From: JBBECJ01 sp963763325
GTDB taxonomy: Bacteria > Chloroflexota > Chloroflexia > Thermomicrobiales > CFX8
Reading direction: 5' to 3'
Assembly (NCBI GenBank): GCA_963763325.1
Contig: CAVXOL010000022.1
Coordinates: 186,001 to 250,000, forward strand
Length of the DNA stretch: 64,000 nt
Made by a program: the position numbers and the translations under genes. Shown in pieces: positions 46,509 through 56,658 of this stretch (its first letter is position 1; the number at the start of each line of letters is the position of its first letter). A model generated the notes under the pieces. It searched no databases. It saw only the letters and a program-made list of their open reading frames with translations, and was not told the DNA's origin.

Positions 46509-46530
46509 AAGTAGAACAGATGTTCTACTT
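46509..46530. promoter_or_regulatory. LexA-type SOS box of dinB
   Basis: A perfect palindrome AAGTAGAAC-AGAT-GTTCTACTT. Its core GAAC-N4-GTTC matches the Gram-positive-type LexA operator. It covers the expected transcription start, so LexA binding would block the promoter. Confidence 0.75.
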
Positions 46531-46559
46531 CCTGGCATGAATGGGCTGAGGGGGTGCCG

Positions 46560-47759
46560 GTGGACGGGCACGGTCGACAACGCTGGGTCATCCATGCGGA
46601 CCTCGACGCCTTCTTCGCGGCGGCGGAGGTGCTCCGCCGGCCGAACCTGGATGGTCTGCCAGTCGTCGTCGGTGGCTCGCCGGAAGGTCGCGGCGTCGTG
46701 GCTGCGGCCAGCTATCCGGCGCGAGCCTTCGGCGTCCGCTCGGCGATGCCGATGGCCGAGGCGTTGCGGCTCTGTCCGGATCTGGTCATCGTACGTGGTG
46801 ACCATCGCTACTACCGTGAACTGTCGAGGCAGTTCCGGGCGATCCTTGATTCGTTCTCGCCGCTGGTCGAGGTCGTCAGCATCGATGAGGCTTATCTCGA
46901 TGCCAGCGATTCCGACCGACTCTTCGGCGGGGCGGTGGCACTGGCGCGAGAGCTGAAACGGCGGGTTCGCGACGAGATCGGTCTGGCCGTCTCGCTCGGG
47001 GTCGCCAGTAACAAGCTGGTGGCCAAGATTGCCTCCGACCTCGACAAGCCGGACGGTCTGCGGATTGTTCAGCCTGGTCAGGAGGCGGCGACGTTCGCGC
47101 CGTTGCCAATCGAGCGGCTGCCTGGGATCGGCCCAAAGTCGGCCCAGCGGCTGCGCGAGAGCGGTATCCGGACGCTCGGGGAACTGGCCAACGCGCCGGA
47201 TTTCCTGCTGCGAGCCGTCGCCGGCAATGATGCCGAGCGACTACGGGCGCGGGCGCGCGGCGAGGACGATCGCCCCGTCCGCCCGGAGTGGGAGCGCGAG
47301 CCGCAGAAGTCGATCGGGCATGAGGAGACGTTCGGCCGCGACCTGCGTGGGTTGCGTGAGCTGGACGCTCCGCTCTACCACCTGTCGGAGGAGACAGGCG
47401 CCGAACTGCGCCGCGAGGGGCTGATCGGCACGACGGTGACGCTCAAGCTGCGCTACAACGACTTCACGACGATCACGCGTCAGCAATCGCTGCCGAAGGC
47501 GACTGACGCGCACCAGGAGATCCACCGGCTGGCGCGGACACTGCTGACCCGGGCGCTGGCCGAGCGTGACAGCCCGGTCCGATTGCTGGGGGTTCGGGTG
47601 TCCGGGCTGGCGTCGGCACGGCAGCTCTCGCTGTTCGACGATGCCGACGACAGGACGCGGAAGCTGAACGCCGCGATTGACCAACTGACGGCGAAGGGAG
47701 GCGAGCGGCTGGTCGTGCCGGCCCGATTCGTCAGCCCGCGCCAGAGGCCGCGCCTATAA
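46560..47759 (+). CDS. dinB: DNA polymerase IV (Y-family)
   Basis: About 400 residues. Y-family motifs: HADLDAFFAAAEVLRRP (metal Asp), VVAAASYPARAFGVRSAMP, SIDEAYLDAS (catalytic Asp-Glu), VSLGVASNKLVAKIASDLDKP and the HhH region LPGIGPKSAQRLRESGI. Near the C-terminus, RQLSLFDD is a sliding-clamp-binding motif. GTG at 46560 has GAGGGG six bases upstream; GTG at 46554 is the alternative. The enzyme performs error-prone bypass of damaged DNA and is expected to be induced by DNA damage, given the SOS box. Confidence 0.93.
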   Translation: MDGHGRQRWVIHADLDAFFAAAEVLRRPNLDGLPVVVGGSPEGRGVVAAASYPARAFGVRSAMPMAEALRLCPDLVIVRGDHRYYRELSRQFRAILDSFSPLVEVVSIDEAYLDASDSDRLFGGAVALARELKRRVRDEIGLAVSLGVASNKLVAKIASDLDKPDGLRIVQPGQEAATFAPLPIERLPGIGPKSAQRLRESGIRTLGELANAPDFLLRAVAGNDAERLRARARGEDDRPVRPEWEREPQKSIGHEETFGRDLRGLRELDAPLYHLSEETGAELRREGLIGTTVTLKLRYNDFTTITRQQSLPKATDAHQEIHRLARTLLTRALAERDSPVRLLGVRVSGLASARQLSLFDDADDRTRKLNAAIDQLTAKGGERLVVPARFVSPRQRPRL

Positions 47760-47801
47760 GGCGCGGCGAATGACCTTATTACGAGAAAGGGGGTGAGACG
47801 A

Positions 47802-48026
47802 ATGCCGGAACAATCGAGCACGACGCGCAAACGCGGGACGAAACAACGCTGGGAATGTCGCTGCGCCGATCCACCGATCCTGCTGGCGATGTACGAGCCA
47901 GGCGGACAGGTGGAGATCAAGTTGCGCGACCGCTTCTACCTCGCGTCGGGCTGCGTCCACGCGACCTGCCCGCGTTGCGGTACCCAACATATCCTCGACC
48001 TGCGACCGTCCTCCGAACGCGGATGA
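47802..48026 (+). CDS. small zinc-ribbon protein (Com-like pattern)
   Basis: A 74-residue protein starting at ATG 47802 with AAGGGGG eight bases upstream. WECRCADPPILLAMYEPGG ... VEIKLRD ... CVHATCPRCGTQHILDL gives two cysteine pairs and the VEIK...CPRCGT ending seen in the Mu-phage Com family of translational regulators, though with a longer spacer. The N-terminus is basic (TRKRGTKQR). The gene lies between dinB and a sigma-like gene; its role is unknown. Confidence 0.6.
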   Translation: MPEQSSTTRKRGTKQRWECRCADPPILLAMYEPGGQVEIKLRDRFYLASGCVHATCPRCGTQHILDLRPSSERG

Positions 48027-48261
48027 CATCTGTCCGTCGCCGGAGCAGGCGCAACTGATCCCGCCAACAGGCGGCTCCAACAACGGCGGCTGGTTCTAGC
48101 CGGACCCGGCACGCCCTCCTTCCACAGCACCCTGATGCTGCCTCATTCTGCAGAGCGCCGAAGCGCCACACCACCGGTCGTTCCGGTCGGTACGCGTGGC
48201 TCCGCGCTCCCTGCGTCGTGACCCCGCTGCCGCCCGGACCGGCCGGTCCGTGGAGCGCATA

Positions 48262-48903
48262 ATGTCCACCTATTCCACACACGACTGGCTTTCGCAGCTG
48301 GCTCGCGAGTCCCTCGGCGATTTCGCGCTGGCAACCGAGATCGACGCAGACCTCTCCTTGCGGGCGTTGCGATCACAATTCGATCCAGTCGAGCGAGACA
48401 TCCTTTTCAATCTGCTGACTCTGAAGATCAACCGCTTCTGCTCCCGCTTCCGGCGCTGGAACCTGCGCCCGTGGGAGTTCGATGATGTACGCCAGGAGGC
48501 GTATATGGCGTTCGTCGATGTCCTGAACGGCTGGCGGCCCATCCCCGGCGGCGATGCACCAGCCGGGTTCGCGTACTACTTTATGCGCGTCTATCCACTG
48601 CGGTTGACCGACCGAGTCCAGCATGTCGTCGGTACGCGTCGTGGCCGCCCTCGGTCGTCAATCTGGAGCGAGGAATTGGACGACCGAGTCGACCCCTCCG
48701 AGATGGAGCAGGATATCGAAACCCTTGCCTACATCATGGATCTCTCGGCCAGACTCGACGCCGCCAATGCCAGGATTCTACTGCTACGTACCGCTGACGA
48801 CCTCGGCCCCGATGACGTCGCTGCTCAGACCGGCATCAGCCGCCGCACCTACTATCGCCGCTGGAAAGGAATCGCTGATACGATCAGGAAAGAAGCGGGG
48901 TGA
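48262..48903 (+). CDS. RNA polymerase sigma-70-like protein
   Basis: A 213-residue protein starting at ATG 48262 with GGAG upstream. FDDVRQEAYMAFVDVLNGWRP has the look of sigma region 2 (the core-binding D.vQE..l.....F.P helix), and the C-terminal LGPDDVAAQTGISRRTYYRRWK is a helix-turn-helix like region 4. The middle (VGTRRGRPRSSIWSEEL) is basic. It is neither a typical ECF nor a primary sigma, so it may be a divergent or phage-type sigma factor. A 32-bp palindrome follows immediately. Confidence 0.6.
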   Translation: MSTYSTHDWLSQLARESLGDFALATEIDADLSLRALRSQFDPVERDILFNLLTLKINRFCSRFRRWNLRPWEFDDVRQEAYMAFVDVLNGWRPIPGGDAPAGFAYYFMRVYPLRLTDRVQHVVGTRRGRPRSSIWSEELDDRVDPSEMEQDIETLAYIMDLSARLDAANARILLLRTADDLGPDDVAAQTGISRRTYYRRWKGIADTIRKEAG

Positions 48904-48908
48904 GTAGC

Positions 48909-48988
48909 TCGGGATGCGGGACGTGGGACGCGGGCCGCGGAGTTACGCTCCTGCATCCGCGGCCCGCGTCCCACGTCCCGCATCCCGA
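48909..48988. repeat. 32-bp perfect inverted repeat
   Basis: TCGGGATGCGGGACGTGGGA and on (48909-48940) is exactly complementary to 48957-48988 around a 16-base loop. The unit GCGGGACGTGGGACGC is itself repetitive. It lies between the sigma-like gene and the amine oxidase. Confidence 0.92.
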
Positions 48989-49004
48989 CCATGAGGGAGA
49001 ACAC

Positions 49005-50090
49005 ATGCAGATCATCGTAATCGGCGCCGGCGTCCTGGGGTCATCGCTGGCGTATCGGCTGGCAGAGGCGGGGCAGCATGTGACGCTGGTCGAGCGGGCC
49101 GGGTCGGCCCAGGGAACGACCGGCTCGACGTTCGCCTGGATCAACAGCAACCAGAAGGTGCCTGAGGACTACTACGCGCTGAACCTGGCAGGCGTCCGGG
49201 CGCACCGTGAACTGCGCGACGAGCTGGGCGACGCCCCGTGGCTGAACGAGGGCGGCAACCTCTACTGGTTCACAGAGGGGGAGAATGCCAACGAGCTTGA
49301 GGCACGGGTGGCGCGGCTGCAAGGTTGGGGCTATCCGGCCGAGTGGATCGGTCGCGAGGCCGTCCGCGAGCTTGAGCCGAACCTGACTCCTGAACCTGAC
49401 GTCGAGCAGATTGCCTATTTCCCCGAAGAAGCCTGGGTCGACGGACCGGGGCTGGCGGCGCGCTTCATCGCGCTGGCCGAGGAGCACGGCGCGACCGTCC
49501 GATTCCGCAGTCAGGTGATGGCGATTGAACAGTCCGGCGGACGCGTGAATGGCGTCACTCTCGCGAACGGCGAGTGGATTGCCGCCGATGTCGTTGTCAA
49601 CTGCGCCGGTCCAGGCGCTGGGGTCGTCGCGAAGTTGGCCGGGCGCGACCTGCCGATGGCCTCGACGCCGGGACTGGTCGTCCGTGTCAGCAACGCTAGG
49701 GAACTGATTGGCCGCGTCATCCACTCGCCGCTGATCCACATGCGGCCGGACGCCGACGGACTGGTCATGCTGCACCACGGCGACGCTGACAACGCGATGG
49801 AGCGCGGAGAGACGCCGCAGGCGTGGATCGAGACATTCTTCGAGCGAGCCGCCTCCTACGTGCCGGGCTTCGCCAACGCTCGGCTCTCACGCTGGTCGGT
49901 CGGTATTCGTCCAATCCCGGAGGATGGCCGGACGAGCGCCGGCCTCGTCTCCGCGCATCCCGGCTACGCCGAGATCGTCACCCACTCCGGCATCACGCTC
50001 GGCCCGCTCCTCGGCCGCCTCGTCGCCCGCCAGATCGTCGATGGCGAGACGGACGCGCTGCTGGAACCGTTCACGCCGGACCGGTTTTGA
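49005..50090 (+). CDS. DadA-like FAD-dependent oxidoreductase
   Basis: A 361-residue protein, ATG with GAGGGAG upstream. The N-terminal dinucleotide fold is IIVIGAGVLGSSLAYRLAEA followed by the acidic end of strand 2 (VTLVERAG). Further FAD contacts are VVNCAGPGAGVVAKLAG and, near the C-terminus, THSGITLGPLLGRLVA. This is the glycine/D-amino-acid oxidase (DAO) family, which oxidises amines or D-amino acids. No partner subunit is nearby, so the substrate is open. Confidence 0.88.
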   Translation: MQIIVIGAGVLGSSLAYRLAEAGQHVTLVERAGSAQGTTGSTFAWINSNQKVPEDYYALNLAGVRAHRELRDELGDAPWLNEGGNLYWFTEGENANELEARVARLQGWGYPAEWIGREAVRELEPNLTPEPDVEQIAYFPEEAWVDGPGLAARFIALAEEHGATVRFRSQVMAIEQSGGRVNGVTLANGEWIAADVVVNCAGPGAGVVAKLAGRDLPMASTPGLVVRVSNARELIGRVIHSPLIHMRPDADGLVMLHHGDADNAMERGETPQAWIETFFERAASYVPGFANARLSRWSVGIRPIPEDGRTSAGLVSAHPGYAEIVTHSGITLGPLLGRLVARQIVDGETDALLEPFTPDRF

Positions 50091-50128
50091 CGATCGTGAC
50101 GGGTGACGCGTGATTCGCGGGAGGGGAC

Positions 50129-50309
50129 GTCACCAATCCTCGTAGGGACATGTCTAAGACTGGTCCGCGCCGTGAGGCGCCTTCGTCGGGCATCGTGCGT
50201 TCGCCGAGGAATCCTGACGCCTGCGCCCGTGGGGAACCGTGCAATTGGTTCACCGGGCGCCTCACGGCGCGGACCAGTCTTAGACATGTCCCTACGAGGA
50301 TTAGGTGAC
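50129..50309. repeat. 53-bp-arm inverted repeat
   Basis: The left arm (50129-50181, GTCACCAATCCTCGTAGGGA and on) pairs with 50256-50309 along all 53 positions, with one bulged base. The 74-base loop contains CGAGGAATCC and other GC-rich sequence. The inner arm CCGTGAGGCGC also occurs in the palindrome at 53675. Confidence 0.92.
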
Positions 50310-50367
50310 GTCGATTCCAACACAAACGTGACACCAACATGATTGTCGTAACGAATTGGAGTTCATC

Positions 50368-51467
50368 ATGACTGTGGTCGATCAGATCAAGGGACGCCGT
50401 GGGCCGGTAGGATTGCGGGCACACGACCCGGAGAAGGCGTATCCTGGCTATACGCTGTTCGCGCCGAGTGGCGCTGGAGATCGCGTATATCTGATCGACA
50501 TGGACGGCGCAGTCGTCCACGAGTGGGCGCTGCCGTACCCGCCTGGACTCTACGGCTACCTGACCGAGCGGCGGACGCTGGTGCTCAACGGGCGGATCGT
50601 TGAGGAGCCGACGCGCTTCCTCAGCACCCAGCCGTGGAAGGCCGGCGCGATCGCTGAGTTCGATTGGGACGGCAACCTGCTCTGGGAGGTGCGCCACCCC
50701 GACCATCACCATGACGGCCGGCTGTTGCGCAACGGCAATGTCGTCCTGCTCTGCATCGCGCGCCTGCCTGATGAGATCGCTGCCCAGGTACGCGGTGGGC
50801 AAGCCGGCACCGAGCACGAGGGCGCGATCTACGGAGACTACGTCGTCGAGATGACGAAGGCCGGTGAGGTCGTCTGGGAGTGGCGCGCCTGGGAGCATCT
50901 CGACCCGGCGACGCACCCGATCACGGCTGTCCAGGACCTGCGCCACGAGTGGACGCACGGCAACACGATCTTCGAGATGCCGGACGGCAACCTGCTGCTC
51001 TCGTTCCGCAATATCTCGACGGTCGTCATTGTTGACCGCGCAATCAGGCGAGATCGCCTGGGAGCTTGGCGCGCCGCCGCTGGCGCAGCAGCACGCGCCG
51101 AACCTGTTGGAGAACGGCAACATCCTGATCTTCGATAACGGCACCCACCGACTCGACCACCCGATCCCGCACTCACGGGTGATCGAGGTAGATCCGGCCA
51201 CGAAGGAGATCGTCTGGTCGTACCAGGAGCACTACCCGTTCGACTTCTACTCGCCCCTGATCTCCGGCGCCCAGCGGCTCCCGAACGGCAACACCCTCAT
51301 CTGCGAAGGCTCCTTCGGCCGCATCTTCGAGGTGACGATGGAGCGCGAGGTCGTCTGGGAGTACGTCAATCCGTACTTCGTCGCCCCGCCGCTCCCCGAA
51401 GGATGCGCCACCGGCCAACCGTGTATTCCGGGCGTATCGGTATCCGAAGGAACTGGTCGAACGGTAG
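50368..51467 (+). CDS. arylsulfotransferase-like beta-propeller protein, two frameshifts
   Basis: About 366 residues once frameshifts near 51040 and 51405 are bridged; the true end is then NRVFRAYRYPKELVER at 51467. Propeller-like repeats of the form V.E.D..G..VWEW recur: AEFDWDGNLLWEVRHPDHHH, VVEMTKAGEVVWEWRAWEHL, VIEVDPATKEIVWSYQEHYP and FEVTMEREVVWEYVNPYF. The histidine-bearing DHHHDGRLLRNGN and LRHEWTHGNTIFEMPDGN suit arylsulfate sulfotransferase (ASST) catalysis by a histidine. No signal peptide is seen, unlike most ASST enzymes, so a different cytoplasmic role is possible. Confidence 0.7.
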
Positions 51468-51469
51468 TC

Positions 51470-51568
51470 GTCTCACGGGTAGGGGCGATGGCCGCAGCCT
51501 CGGCCCTTTCCGGGCCGCACGGGTATCAAGTAGGGCGAGGCTGCGGCCATCGCCCCTACCCGTGAGAC
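51470..51568. repeat. inverted repeat (GTCTCACGGGTAGGGGCGAT arms)
   Basis: Arms of 37-38 bases with one bulge, 51470-51507 and 51532-51568, lie between two convergent genes. A solo, slightly diverged arm occurs at 3806-3840. Confidence 0.9.
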
Positions 51569-51571
51569 GCT

Positions 51572-53070
<1,499 letters not shown>

Positions 53071-53073
53071 CAG

Positions 53074-53132
53074 GTGTCCTTCATCTGGCAGGTCAGTGTG
53101 TCAGGTGGTCAGTCTGTCAGCCTGTCAGTCTA
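53074..53132. repeat. GTCAG array upstream of gltX
   Basis: GGTCAGTGTGTCAGGTGGTC and following GTCAG units, the same unit as at 32424-32534. It sits just upstream of the gltX start on the minus strand. Confidence 0.6.
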
Positions 53133-53319
53133 GCATGTAGACGGGATTGGCTCAGGACTTCTGGGGGATGAAATCGGGGGTTGCGTTCATCGCCATCTTG
53201 TGATAACATTCACAATTGTGTCGCTCGATACGAGCGGCATCTTCTGTGAGTGGAAACCACGCGCGCCGGCATGACAACGAGGCCGCGCCGGACGAATGAC
53301 GAAGGGGTCGATCGACTAC

Positions 53320-53517
53320 ATGAGCACTGCAGCAATTCTCGTCGCCAGGATTCGGAACCGCGAGCGCGTCATGACCAACATCGCCGAGCGCAACCCGGAG
53401 ACGTACCGCAGCAACCCGCACTACACGATGCTCCACTCGGCTGTCGTCGCCTACCGCGACGCCCTGACCCAGCTCGAGCGCGTGGGTGTCACCGAGACCG
53501 AGCCCGTTCTGGCCTAG
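53320..53517 (+). CDS. small hypothetical protein
   Basis: A 65-residue frame from ATG 53320 (ATG 53296 also possible) reads STAAILVARIRNRERVMTNI and ends GVTETEPVLA. It looks helical and has balanced composition, but the ribosome-binding site (AAGGGG, 12 bases away) is weak and I recognise no family. A strong hairpin lies 75 bases after its stop, which supports a real transcript. Confidence 0.45.
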   Translation: MSTAAILVARIRNRERVMTNIAERNPETYRSNPHYTMLHSAVVAYRDALTQLERVGVTETEPVLA

Positions 53518-53592
53518 CATCTGACCGGGGAGGTGCTACGCCTGCCCTGGTTGCTTCCCACAGCATCTTTCTGTCCGGGAGGGTGGAGAGGA

Positions 53593-53627
53593 ACGAGACC
53601 CCGAGGGTAATCCCTTCGGGGTCTCGT
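53593..53627 (+). terminator. strong hairpin terminator
   Basis: ACGAGACCCCGAGGG-TAA-TCCCTTCGGGGTCTCGT forms a 15- to 16-bp stem with one mismatch. No T-tract follows, so it may be factor-assisted. Confidence 0.7.
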
Positions 53628-53674
53628 CATGTCTCGGCGGCGTATGATTCCTGATGAAGAGAGCCGTGAGAAGT

Positions 53675-53769
53675 AGGGGCCGTGCCTTGTGCCGGCCCTG
53701 CTTCCCACCTACGCGGCTCGTTCGGAGCGTGCGCCTCACGGCGCAGGGCCGGCACAAGGCACGGCCCCT
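53675..53769. repeat. 26-bp perfect inverted repeat
   Basis: AGGGGCCGTGCCTTGTGCCG and on (53675-53700) is exactly complementary to 53744-53769. The loop contains GCGCCTCACGGCG, found in the arms of the 50129 element. Confidence 0.9.
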
Positions 53770-53813
53770 GCTTCACATACCGATACATCTCGTACGAGCG
53801 CAGGAGTCTAGCC

Positions 53814-54260
53814 ATGTCCCTTCCCCCGTTGATTACCTACCTTCAACGCACCGAAACGTGTGTGGACGACGGGTTTCCGCTGGTTGAGATCGGTGGTGAG
53901 ACGTATTGCTCGGTCGAATACGCCGATGCTCTCGTCGGTGGTCAGAAGGTGATCGGCGTTGCTGACAATGTGGACGGCGACGGCACGATCGATCTGCTGT
54001 TCGCCGAAGGCTGGACGATGCCGCTGACCTGCCCGTGTTGCGGCGGCGCGCTGCACCTCAAGCCGCGCTCGCTGCCGGAGGTCCGCGCGCTGCTGATCGG
54101 CCGAACCCTCGAAGGCTTCCGTCACGGCGAATGGGTCGGCAAGGAAACCCCGCCGAAGCGCCACCCGATCTTCGCCCTCCAGTTCAGCGGCACCGAAGAC
54201 CGCAACGACCGCACGATCGAAGTCTCGCTGGAGTCGGTGCGGCGGCTGCGAAAGCCGTGA
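53814..54260 (+). CDS. hypothetical protein with a CPCCGG cysteine cluster
   Basis: ATG at 53814 has AGGAG eight bases upstream. The 148-residue protein contains one cysteine cluster, PLTCPCCGGALHLKPRSLPE, in its middle and single cysteines earlier (TETCVDD, ETYCSVEYADA). The pattern could bind zinc, but a complete four-ligand set is not obvious. I do not recognise the family. Confidence 0.65.
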   Translation: MSLPPLITYLQRTETCVDDGFPLVEIGGETYCSVEYADALVGGQKVIGVADNVDGDGTIDLLFAEGWTMPLTCPCCGGALHLKPRSLPEVRALLIGRTLEGFRHGEWVGKETPPKRHPIFALQFSGTEDRNDRTIEVSLESVRRLRKP

Positions 54261-54307
54261 TGCGTCGGGAACCGGGAATCGGAGACGGAGGAACGGCGAA
54301 TCAGTTA

Positions 54308-54360
54308 CCATGCTGCTGATAGCTGATAGCTGATAGCTGACACACTGACCGACTGACAAT
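54308..54360. repeat. TGATAGC and CTGAC short tandem repeat
   Basis: Three copies of TGATAGC followed by CACTGACCGACTGAC units, immediately before the first epimerase gene. Related to the GTCAG arrays. Confidence 0.55.
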
Positions 54361-54373
54361 CTGAGGAGCGACG

Positions 54374-55144
54374 ATGCGCGTACTGGTGACCGGGGCGGCG
54401 GGGGTGATCGGGACGGCGGTGCGTGAGCATCTGGGGGAGTCGTACGACCTGGTGTCGATGACGCACCGGCCGGCTGATTTCCCAAGCATCGTCGCCGACA
54501 TCTCCGACCTGGCGGCGATCGAGCCGGCGTTTGAGGGCATCGATGCCGTCGTCCATCTGGCAGCGACGATATCGGTGACGTCGCCGTGGGAGGATGTCCT
54601 GCGCGACAACATCATCGGCACCTACAACGTCTTTGAGGCGGCCAAGCGGGCTGGTGTTGGCTGCGTCGTCTTTGCCAGCAGCAACCATGCCGTTGGCATG
54701 TACGAGGTCGAAGCATCGCCGGATATCTACGCGCTCGACGATCCGCGGGTCGTTGACCACCATGCCGAGATCCGCCCGGACAGCTACTATGGCATCTCGA
54801 AGGCGTATGGCGAGGCGATGGGCCGCTATTACTCCGAGAACTTCGGGATGCGTGTCTATTGCCTGCGGATCGGCACCGTCCGCGCTGACGACGACCCGCG
54901 CTCGCCGGAGATCGCGACGGCATCCGGCTGGTTGCCGCTGACGCCCGATCAGGCCTACGACCGGCTGCGAGCCACCTGGCTCTCGCAACGCGATTGCGCC
55001 CAACTCATTGCCCGCTGCCTCGACGCAACCGACGTCCCCTTCGGCATCTATTACGGCATCTCTAACAACCCGCGCCAGTTCTGGGACATCTCCCACGCCC
55101 GCGAGGAAATCGGCTACGAGCCGGTGGATCGCCGCGGCGAGTGA
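54374..55144 (+). CDS. NAD-dependent epimerase/dehydratase (uronate-dehydrogenase-like SDR)
   Basis: A 256-residue extended SDR with GAGGAG upstream. NAD-binding start MRVLVTGAAGVIGTAVREHL; catalytic serine in VVFASSNHAVG; YxxxK in DSYYGISKAYGEAMGRYY; C-terminal NPRQFWDISHAREEIGYEP. The short length and SSNHA signature suit uronate-dehydrogenase-type sugar oxidation rather than UDP-sugar epimerisation. A paralogue with the same C-terminal motif lies 460 bases downstream. Confidence 0.85.
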   Translation: MRVLVTGAAGVIGTAVREHLGESYDLVSMTHRPADFPSIVADISDLAAIEPAFEGIDAVVHLAATISVTSPWEDVLRDNIIGTYNVFEAAKRAGVGCVVFASSNHAVGMYEVEASPDIYALDDPRVVDHHAEIRPDSYYGISKAYGEAMGRYYSENFGMRVYCLRIGTVRADDDPRSPEIATASGWLPLTPDQAYDRLRATWLSQRDCAQLIARCLDATDVPFGIYYGISNNPRQFWDISHAREEIGYEPVDRRGE

Positions 55145-55257
55145 CGGAAAGTCACATTTCCTATTTCCATCCCGATTGGCATGCGTTATGCTAACGATAG
55201 GGCAAACGAACACTGTGTACGTTCGCATGCAAAGCCGTGGTGCGATGGAGGATTGCG

Positions 55258-55509
55258 ATGAAGCGGTTGGACGAGGATCGTCTGGTCGATGAGTCGATGC
55301 GCTTATCTCGCGAGCTCGACCGGGCGCTCCAGCGCGACCCGCTCCTGCTGCGGCATATCCCGACGGGTGCCAAGATCGTGCTGGTCTCGGAGCGGATGCC
55401 AGAGTTAACGGAGTACGCGCTGGCGCAGGCGGAGCGTGCCGCAGCGCCGAACGAGCCGGTCTACTTCGTGCTGGCTGACACGTTCCTGAACGACAAACAA
55501 AAACCCTGA
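55258..55509 (+). CDS. small conserved hypothetical (DUF5647-like)
   Basis: An 83-residue protein starting at ATG 55258 with GGAGG six bases upstream. LVDESMRLSRELDRALQRDP ... IPTGAKIVLVSERMPELTEY resembles the DUF5647 pattern (helix, then a strand stating an IPxGAxxVxx element). Function unknown. It sits between two paralogous epimerases and looks like an independent single gene. Confidence 0.65.
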   Translation: MKRLDEDRLVDESMRLSRELDRALQRDPLLLRHIPTGAKIVLVSERMPELTEYALAQAERAAAPNEPVYFVLADTFLNDKQKP

Positions 55510-55606
55510 GCGAGCTAGCGCCGAATTCACCGCCTGACAAACCGCCTCCGATCAGCGATGATGCCGTGTGTCCAACGCCTGACGATGGTAGGAGGGGAGA
55601 AGGCGC

Positions 55607-56380
55607 ATGAAGCGGGTGTTGATTACTGGGGCAAGTGGCCTGATCGGTGGCATCCTGCGTGAGCGGCTTGCGGACCGCTACGACCTGATTGGGCTGACGA
55701 GGCGTCCAGAGGACTTCCCGCACATCCTTGGCGACATCAACAATCTCGACGACATGCTGGCGGCTTGCGCAGGCGTCGACGCTGTCGTCCACATGGCCGG
55801 TGTGCCGCACGTCGCCGCGAGTTGGGCGGATGTCCTGACAACCAACATCAATGGCACCTACAACGTTTACGAGGCAGCGCGTCAGCAAGGAGTTGGATCA
55901 GTCGTCTTCGCCAGCACGAATCACACCGTCTCCTGGTGGGAGGCCGAGGCCGGTAGCTCGCTCTACTCCCTTGACGATCAGCGCGTCTTTTCGCCTGATA
56001 TCCCCTACCGGCCGGACAGCTACTACGGCGTCTCAAAGGCGGCCGGCGAGACACTTGGCCGCTTCTACAGCGACGTCCACGGCCTGCGGGTCTTCTGCCT
56101 GCGGATCGGCTGGGTGCTCCGCAACGACAACCTGACGGCGGCTGACATCCAGGGCGAGGTCGCGCCGCCGCTGACGGCAGACGAGGTGCGGCTACGGGCA
56201 CGCGCGATCTATCTCTCGCACCGCGACTGCGCGGAGCTGGTGCGTTGCTGCCTGGACGCCGACCACGTCCGGTACGGTGTCTACTTCGGTGTCTCCAACA
56301 ACCCGCGCCAGTTCTACGACCTCAGCAATGCGCGTGAAGAGATTGGGTACGAACCGCAGGATTCAGCACCGGAGTCGTGA
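55607..56380 (+). CDS. NAD-dependent epimerase/dehydratase, paralogue of 54374
   Basis: A 257-residue SDR: MKRVLITGASGLIGGILRER, catalytic VVFASTNHTVSWWE, YxxxK in DSYYGVSKAAGETLGRFY, and NPRQFYDLSNAREEIGYEP. It is collinear with the previous SDR throughout, so the two arose by duplication but have diverged considerably. GGAGGGGAGAAGGC lies upstream of the ATG. The stop is followed at once by a GTGACGCGTGACGCGTCAC repeat. Confidence 0.85.
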   Translation: MKRVLITGASGLIGGILRERLADRYDLIGLTRRPEDFPHILGDINNLDDMLAACAGVDAVVHMAGVPHVAASWADVLTTNINGTYNVYEAARQQGVGSVVFASTNHTVSWWEAEAGSSLYSLDDQRVFSPDIPYRPDSYYGVSKAAGETLGRFYSDVHGLRVFCLRIGWVLRNDNLTAADIQGEVAPPLTADEVRLRARAIYLSHRDCAELVRCCLDADHVRYGVYFGVSNNPRQFYDLSNAREEIGYEPQDSAPES

Positions 56381-56658
56381 CGCGTGACGCGTCACAAACC
56401 CCGCGATCAACCAGGTACGCCGTTCACAGCAATCACCAGCGCTATTGTGAGCAGCATGGCAGCCAGCCAGCGGGCCTGTTGCAGTTGCATGGAAACCACC
56501 GGACCTCCAGGAAGCGAACGGGCAGCATTGCCCACGAGCCGTCATTTCCTCATGACCGCCACACTACGCTTCGTCCGACTCCGTGGCTGTAGCGTGCTTT
56601 ACTTCAGGTGAGTTATCGGAATGGCATCGGTTGCATTCGGGTTGGGAGCGCATCGTTC

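Noticed and set aside
54305..55888. 527-codon open frame on the minus strand
   Set aside because: It lies antisense to two clear SDR genes and the small gene between them, with no recognisable motif; GC-rich DNA commonly produces such shadows.
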